A stretch of 9,267 nucleotides of DNA from CALCCV01 sp964388665. GTDB lineage: Bacteria > Bdellovibrionota > Bdellovibrionia > Bdellovibrionales > Bdellovibrionaceae. Shown here in pieces: positions 4,750 to 9,267 of the stretch; positions within the stretch are counted from its first letter, which is position 1, and the number at the start of each line of letters is the position of its first letter. Below the pieces are notes generated by a model. That model was not told the origin of the DNA. It did no database searches and was given only the letters and a program-made list of their open reading frames with translations. The stretch lies in NCBI GenBank assembly GCA_964388665.1, contig CAYMBJ010000115.1, positions 1-9,267 of the forward strand, in the 5' to 3' direction. The translations under genes were made by a program, and so were the position numbers.

Positions 4750-7700
4750 ATGCAGCTACTGTCGACTTTGTTCAATTTTGAATCTGATGTTTTAAAAACG
4801 GGCCTTTTCAGGTCCATGAATCCTCACAAAACAATGCTACTTGCAGCAGCGTTTTTTGTTTTTGGCTGCACGCAGGAGCCTACTACAAAGCTTGCCAATA
4901 AAATTAATTTTTCACGCCCTGAGGGAACTGCCTTGGTTCTGGATCTAGATGAAGGCTCTCGCGGCGCCACGCGAGCGCAGGCAGAGGAGGCGGGACTCTC
5001 AGTGAGTGGAGAGCTCATCTTGGAAATCAGCGGCAAAGCAAATCTCATGGCCGATCTCAATGTTAACCGCAGCGCCCATGTGATTGAAGACGAGGGCGTC
5101 AGAGTCGTTCCCGTCGATGCAAACCTTACGGATCCGCAGCACTCGCCACCACCTCCCGATGAGACCGTGGTTTATTTAGCCCAAAAAGAACTCGGAGTTC
5201 TCCAGTTTAAAAAAGACAATCCGCTCTTTGATGGTCGTGGCGTAACGGTGGGGGTGGTTGACGATGGAGTCTCGCCGATTAAGGTTGGATTTCAAAAGAC
5301 CTCACATGGTTTGCGCAAAATCATCAACGCCAAAACCACGAGTTCACTGACCGCGGCAAAAATGACTCTCTTGACGGACCCGAGCACAGCACGTGATTTT
5401 GTAAAGTCCTTGCATCTGCCAGCAAGCACGACGATTTGGACGGCCGTGTACTCTGAAGAGAAGGCTGTGACTCTCCCCTCCTCGCCACAGTCCTTTGATG
5501 CCAATGCTGACGGAGAAATGACCGAAATCGACTTTGTTGTTTACCAAACTCAAGAATCGGAGCCATTTAAAGTTTGTGTGGATGCGATCAAGAATGACAC
5601 CAAAGACCCTGGCGAATGTTTTGGGCTCTTTGAGTCCACAGGTGAATATGGATTTTGGGACCAAGCCAAAACCTTGGCCATAGTCGCGCAGTTTGATCTT
5701 GAATCACAAATTCTGACACTAAGCCCGGGCGAACGTGAAGGCGACAGTCATGGCGAAGGCGTGGCCTCTGTGATGGCCGGACATCAATTGGGCGGAAAAT
5801 TTGATGGAATGGCGCCCGGTGCGCAAATCGTGGATTTTGATTTTTCAACAGATGCGGCTACATTTGCCGAATCTGTATATTCGGTCGGCTCTTTTGTCGC
5901 AGCATTTGAATATCTGGGCCAGCAACATGTGGATTTGGCCAATGTCAGCTACAGCATCTTTTACACTTCTGCCGAAGCGCAAGAGTTTATGAACAAAGCT
6001 GTTTTCGCCTTAGTTACCAAATACAATATGCTAATCTCATTTTCTGCTGGAAACAATGGGCCGGGGCTTGGCAGCCTCAATCGACGCGGAATGTATCCAA
6101 AAAATGTGCTGGTCGCAGGCGCCCATGTCAGTCGAGAGCTTGACGAGTATGTTCATGGTGTCACTGGTCTTCCTGAGGAAGGGCGAGTGGTGTCTTATTC
6201 GAGCCGAGGCCCTGGACCTGAAGGTGGCTTTGGACCCACCGTGATTTCGCCATTAGCAAGTCTCACCCACACGGACTCAAGCTATGGCGCCTTCAGTGGT
6301 ACCAGCTCTGCCTCACCAGCTTTGGCTGGGGCCGCAGCTGTCTTGATCTCAGCGCTCAAGCAGTCGCAGATTCCCGTTGATGCCTTTACCGTGATTCACG
6401 CCATGCGGCTGAGCGCCCAACCTTTGCCAAGAGTTCATTTTGTGGACCAAGGCTATGGTCTACCAAATGTTGCGAGAGCCTTTGCCATCTATAAAGATCT
6501 TGTTGCAAAAAAACTCTTTCCGGCCGTGTCGGCGGCGGTGCGAGGAGACAGTGATCTGCCAAGTGATGTCACTCAGTCGGGAGTGTTTTTAACCAAAATT
6601 CCTCAGGCCAGCTATTCAGAAAAGTTCATATCGCTCAATGGAGAAGCCAGTCCCCTTTGGCCCCAGGAGGAGGCCAACGCGAAACTCAGCCCAATACTGA
6701 TTCAGTATTCCCACCCTTGGATGAAGGGGCCATCGCGATTGTGGCTGGCCGCAGGAGAGGCGCGGCTTTCTTTGGGTTTGGATTTGAATGCGATCCGCAA
6801 AGAATTTCGCGCGACAAATGCAGTCTACTCGGCGCCAGTTATTCAAGAGCTCCACGGGAGCATTGATATTATTGATGAACAGTCGGGCCTAAAAATTCAC
6901 ACCCTACCCGTGGTGATTTTAAATCCCTATGAATTGAACTCGCCAGCAAAATTCCCTTTTGTTATGGAGGCCGAACAAGGTCAGCGACTGCACTTTCAGT
7001 CAGTTGCAGGATCCATTGGCGCAAAAGTGGAATTTATTGCTGAAAGATCAGCGGCTTTGCTCTTGCAAGCTCTGTTTTATGATTTCAATTTTGCAATAGT
7101 TGATCGCTACTATGCGGGAAATGCAGCTCTCCTAGAAAAATTTGTAGCGATCTCTGCCGCCGATGCGTCGATGGGGCGTTTTCAAATGGGCGTTGTCAGA
7201 AGAGCTGGAACTGCGATTCCAGTTCCAGTGGAGGTTCAGGTTTCACCTTTGCAATTGAAACTGCAGAATGAAGCCCTTGCGAAAACGGACACAGAATTGA
7301 TCGTGCGAAATCAGGGGCAAAGTTTGGGCTTGAAGCTTGTGGGGCATCCTGCATGGTCGGTGCTTGCCAAAAAAGCTCAGCCCATGGCGAAAGAGGGAAT
7401 CCTCCTCACCGCCCCCGCCGCAAGAGCTGGTTCATACAAGGTCCGCATCCGACCCGTCGCAGCTCCTCATCAGTCCTACCCCTACTATTCATGCAAAATG
7501 GAGTTGCAAAATGCCGAAGGTGAGCTAACAAAAGTGACCTACGAAAGCTCACTTAGCCTCAAAGAGGAAGAGCTTGGCAGCCTATCGGCCACGTGCTTTC
7601 CATTTGAAATCACTGACGATGACTTTCGCAAGCAAGATTTCGTGATGGAGATTGCCTACAATTCCAATCCAAAACAAGAGGTCTTCAGTGTGCACGGCGT

Positions 7701-7833
7701 ACTCCCTCCAGGAGAGACGAAACTTTCACCAACTTGGCTTGAAAAGGACTCTGATTTTGCAGAACTTGAAGTCTTTGCCGCCTCGGCCTTTGGCGAAGGA
7801 GAGATTTCCTTAGGAACTCTGCCACTTTATTGA
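4750..7833 (+). CDS. Large subtilase (S8) lipoprotein resembling tripeptidyl peptidase II
   Basis: The 1027-residue product is a serine protease on the outside of a membrane. The signal is MNPHKTMLLAAAFFVFGC within the first 40 residues; C40 should be lipidated, with Thr at +2. The catalytic domain follows a leader region of about 110 residues: D171 (VVDDGV), H334 (DSHGEGVASVMAGH), oxyanion N435 (SAGNNGPG) and S519 (SGTSSASP). The 163-residue gap between Asp and His, the AGNNGP and SSRGP blocks and the sequence around them look like tripeptidyl peptidase II rather than bacterial subtilisin. An EF-hand-like loop (DANADGEMTEID, 250-261) lies in that gap. About 450 residues follow, mostly beta, with two cysteines near the end. 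The cleavage specificity and target are unknown. The start is uncertain: 4750 has the best ribosome site, 4816 gives a more usual signal length. A solo repeat arm follows 11 bp after the stop. Confidence 0.9.
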   Translation: MQLLSTLFNFESDVLKTGLFRSMNPHKTMLLAAAFFVFGCTQEPTTKLANKINFSRPEGTALVLDLDEGSRGATRAQAEEAGLSVSGELILEISGKANLMADLNVNRSAHVIEDEGVRVVPVDANLTDPQHSPPPPDETVVYLAQKELGVLQFKKDNPLFDGRGVTVGVVDDGVSPIKVGFQKTSHGLRKIINAKTTSSLTAAKMTLLTDPSTARDFVKSLHLPASTTIWTAVYSEEKAVTLPSSPQSFDANADGEMTEIDFVVYQTQESEPFKVCVDAIKNDTKDPGECFGLFESTGEYGFWDQAKTLAIVAQFDLESQILTLSPGEREGDSHGEGVASVMAGHQLGGKFDGMAPGAQIVDFDFSTDAATFAESVYSVGSFVAAFEYLGQQHVDLANVSYSIFYTSAEAQEFMNKAVFALVTKYNMLISFSAGNNGPGLGSLNRRGMYPKNVLVAGAHVSRELDEYVHGVTGLPEEGRVVSYSSRGPGPEGGFGPTVISPLASLTHTDSSYGAFSGTSSASPALAGAAAVLISALKQSQIPVDAFTVIHAMRLSAQPLPRVHFVDQGYGLPNVARAFAIYKDLVAKKLFPAVSAAVRGDSDLPSDVTQSGVFLTKIPQASYSEKFISLNGEASPLWPQEEANAKLSPILIQYSHPWMKGPSRLWLAAGEARLSLGLDLNAIRKEFRATNAVYSAPVIQELHGSIDIIDEQSGLKIHTLPVVILNPYELNSPAKFPFVMEAEQGQRLHFQSVAGSIGAKVEFIAERSAALLLQALFYDFNFAIVDRYYAGNAALLEKFVAISAADASMGRFQMGVVRRAGTAIPVPVEVQVSPLQLKLQNEALAKTDTELIVRNQGQSLGLKLVGHPAWSVLAKKAQPMAKEGILLTAPAARAGSYKVRIRPVAAPHQSYPYYSCKMELQNAEGELTKVTYESSLSLKEEELGSLSATCFPFEITDDDFRKQDFVMEIAYNSNPKQEVFSVHGVLPPGETKLSPTWLEKDSDFAELEVFAASAFGEGEISLGTLPLY

Positions 7834-7844
7834 AATGGCATTGT

Positions 7845-7871
7845 GAAAAAACTTGTCTGACGGAGCACTAG
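7845..7871. repeat. Solo diverged copy of the MITE-like terminal repeat
   Basis: GAAAAAACTTGTCTGACGG and the following AGCACTAG match the right arm of the 1488-1593 element at 23 of 27 positions, in the same orientation. No partner arm lies within several hundred bases. It is inverted relative to the left arm at 1488, with 22 of 27 matches. It may be a half element left by deletion, or one end of a larger unit. Confidence 0.7.
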
Positions 7872-7967
7872 GTACTTAAACTGGAGTTGCAAACATCGCG
7901 ACAGTCGCTACTTTTCACTCGCATGTTTTTTGATGAGATTCATAGTGCCTCTAAGCAAGGAGTTGAT

Positions 7968-8720
7968 ATGACCCGACCACTATTCAATCTGCCACTGTTT
8001 GGCGGCCTCATGATTTTCATTTTGGGGCTTGCCAGTGCTACCCTGGTATCTTGCGCTCATCAGCCAGAATCCGATTCAGCAGCCAAAGACCACTTAAGCG
8101 CAAATACCGATGAAGATACCGATACTGATGCTGATACCAATGTAGACGATGGCCATGGCGAAAACGATGATACGGCCGCAAACAATGGGCCACAGGACCA
8201 ATTTGATAGTAAAAAAACTCTGGCCATTTGGAAGAAATTATCGACTGCTGACAAGCTCAAAGAAATCTATCGCGTGGCCTTTGCCATACAAATGGCAAAA
8301 ATTGAATCCAATCGCAGCACCGCCATACTGGACTCAAAGTACTGCGGCCTCAACGAATCCGAATTGAATGTATTCCCTCAATTCCTAAAATCCAGAATTG
8401 AAGGTGAATTTGCCACAATCATCGAAAAGGATCGTCCGGGGCTTCCCGCAGCGAAGGAATGCGACCAGTATTGCACCTGCGATCTGTATTCTGATTTAAA
8501 TAGCTTCGCCATTGAAAAAAATCGCCGCAATGAAAAGGTCAGCCCTTATTACACCAGCCAGGCCTTTAAGCGCGAAGTCAAAATCGCCGAAGAAATGCGG
8601 ATGGCCAACATTCAACCTAGCTGCATGGCAAAAAAAGACTCTCTTTGCGCCCACGAAAATGGCTACTCCCTCTTTCGCCTGCTCCGCGAAGACCTATCGA
8701 AGCAGTACGATGTGCAGTGA
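7968..8720 (+). CDS. Lipoprotein with acidic linker and a cysteine-rich C-terminal domain, unknown function
   Basis: The 250-residue product has a lipoprotein signal ending TLVSC, so C29 should be lipidated; Ala at +2 favours the outer membrane by the E. coli rule. The ATG at 7968 was chosen because AAGGAG (7957-7962) lies 5 nt upstream and it gives a normal signal; an earlier in-frame start at 7887 adds 27 residues without one. Residues about 32-75 form a low-complexity Asp/Glu/Thr/Asn spacer (DEDTDTDADTNVDDG), probably a flexible tether and perhaps calcium-binding. The rest is largely helical with charged residues and seven cysteines or so: KYCGL, KECDQYCTCDLY, QPSCM, SLCAH. The CDQYCTC cluster suggests disulfides or a small metal site. 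I do not recognise the family. A candidate promoter (TTGCAA 7887, TACTTT 7909) is weak. The stop is directly followed by a decayed RCC1-like sequence in the same frame. Confidence 0.8.
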   Translation: MTRPLFNLPLFGGLMIFILGLASATLVSCAHQPESDSAAKDHLSANTDEDTDTDADTNVDDGHGENDDTAANNGPQDQFDSKKTLAIWKKLSTADKLKEIYRVAFAIQMAKIESNRSTAILDSKYCGLNESELNVFPQFLKSRIEGEFATIIEKDRPGLPAAKECDQYCTCDLYSDLNSFAIEKNRRNEKVSPYYTSQAFKREVKIAEEMRMANIQPSCMAKKDSLCAHENGYSLFRLLREDLSKQYDVQ

Positions 8721-8867
8721 ATTCCGCAATTAGCGTGCAGCCAGATCTACTGCAACTTGAAGTGCTGGGGCTCGGGCAAATTTAGCAAGACTGGTCACGA
8801 TAGCACCACCAATCATGGCGATGGCACCGGCGGGTCGTCTGTTTCCCGCAGATGGCCTCCATTTTGA
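8721..8867 (+). pseudogene. Decayed RCC1-repeat fragment
   Basis: Translation in the frame of the upstream lipoprotein gives LACSQIYCNLKCWGSGKF, then DSTTNHGDGTGG, ending at a TGA (8865-8867). K-C-W-G followed by a D-S/T-T-T-N-x-G-D block is the hallmark of bacterial RCC1-like beta-propeller repeats (usual form: HTCAL, VKCWG, GQLG, TTNxGD). Only about one blade is left, the HTCAL part is corrupted (CSQIYCN), and there is no start codon, signal or ribosome site. It is therefore a remnant of a larger RCC1-repeat protein, lost by deletion. The opposite strand also has an open frame here, which is a shadow of the repeat. It fills the gap between two convergent genes. Confidence 0.55.
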
Positions 8868-8868
8868 T

Positions 8869-9267
8869 CTAAATGAGCTTAAAATTGACCTGTTGTTTGG
8901 TTGGGTCACCAAATTCGCGAATAACCTCACCTAGGGAATTGAGTACACGAAAATGAAAATCATTTTTACGGACGTACTCATACCGATCTTCCCAATCAAA
9001 CCAATTGCACATTTGCTCTCTCTTTTCTTCGGAAAAGCGGCCCTTTCCGTTTGAGAAATACTCCCTTTCAATGGCGCGGGCCAATATCTCTGGAGTTGAG
9101 AACAGCTCTTTATTAGTTAAATTTTCACTAATTCCATCAGAGTTGCCATCTAGGTCGTAGCGCATGGGCCACTCCAAAGTCGCAGTGTTTTCAGGAAAAA
9201 AGTAAATCCCATCTCGGAGAAATTTCATTTTTAGTTGAAAGTCGGCAAGAGAGCCGGTTGATTTAGC
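8869..9267 (-). CDS. C-terminal part of a protein of unknown function (5' end outside window)
   Basis: The minus-strand frame is open from the right edge of the window to a TAG at 8869-8871, 132 codons. An internal ATG at 9228 has no ribosome site and the frame is open before it, so the true start is probably outside. The segment has DLDGNSDGISEN (an EF-hand or thrombospondin type 3-like acidic loop, around residues 37-48 of the visible part), aromatic-rich stretches (WPMRYD, MCNWFDWEDRYEYV) and a final region VLNSLGEVIREFGDP that looks like beta strands. The acidic loop suggests calcium binding and an extracytoplasmic site, but no signal peptide can be seen. No family is recognised. The gene converges on the upstream lipoprotein, with the RCC1 remnant between them. 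Confidence 0.6.
   Translation of the reverse strand, partial: AKSTGSLADFQLKMKFLRDGIYFFPENTATLEWPMRYDLDGNSDGISENLTNKELFSTPEILARAIEREYFSNGKGRFSEEKREQMCNWFDWEDRYEYVRKNDFHFRVLNSLGEVIREFGDPTKQQVNFKLI

Noticed and set aside
4629..7871. Protease gene as cargo of a small transposon using the solo arm
   Set aside because: No matching left arm is found just upstream of the gene; the only partner is at 1488.
8730..8930. Minus-strand open frame with a hydrophobic GAIAMIGGAIVTS segment
   Set aside because: It is the reverse strand of the RCC1-like repeat, which explains its open frame, and it overlaps the end of the gene at 8869.

Overview
The window looks like a chromosomal stretch of a predatory-type bacterium of the Bdellovibrionota (Bdellovibrio and relatives). 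The basis is indirect: several small envelope lipoproteins with few recognisable domains, a cysteine-patterned secreted C-terminus, a DUF4360-type exported protein, strong AGGAG-type ribosome sites and moderate GC. No rRNA, tRNA or universal marker is present to prove it, so the taxonomy is inference.

Layout from left to right: (1) the 3' end of a secreted or surface protein with a Pro-Trp tandem repeat (1-273), followed by a strong hairpin terminator (314-345). (2) About 390 bp without a confident gene, ending in an extended -10 promoter that appears to start transcription on the A of the next ATG. (3) A stand-alone type I methionine aminopeptidase (742-1491) whose stop codon lies in the end of a 106-bp MITE-like inverted-repeat element (1488-1593). 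(4) On the minus strand, a small lipoprotein with a beta-sandwich-like tail (1635-2162), and upstream of it a two-gene operon joined by an ATGA overlap: a small one-TM 'WNFFSPDP' protein (3231-3749) and an HTTM / gamma-carboxylase-fold membrane protein (2296-3234). This pair resembles SdpA/SdpB of the Bacillus SDP toxin-maturation system, but no toxin gene is visible. (5) Divergent from it, a secreted DUF4360-like protein (3933-4628) and a large subtilase lipoprotein (4750-7833) whose catalytic domain resembles eukaryotic tripeptidyl peptidase II. (6) A solo copy of the MITE-like terminal repeat (7845-7871), then a lipoprotein with an acidic linker (7968-8720). (7) A decayed RCC1-repeat fragment (8721-8867) and the 3' end of a minus-strand gene of unknown function (8869-9267).

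Most intact genes encode envelope or exported proteins: three lipoproteins, one Sec-exported protein, two membrane proteins and one probably exported partial protein. A plausible theme is surface proteolysis and modification of exported peptides, but no direct functional link between the genes is shown beyond the SdpA/SdpB-like operon. Degenerate sequence at both ends and repeat copies bracketing 1488-7871 suggest an accessory, rearranged region.
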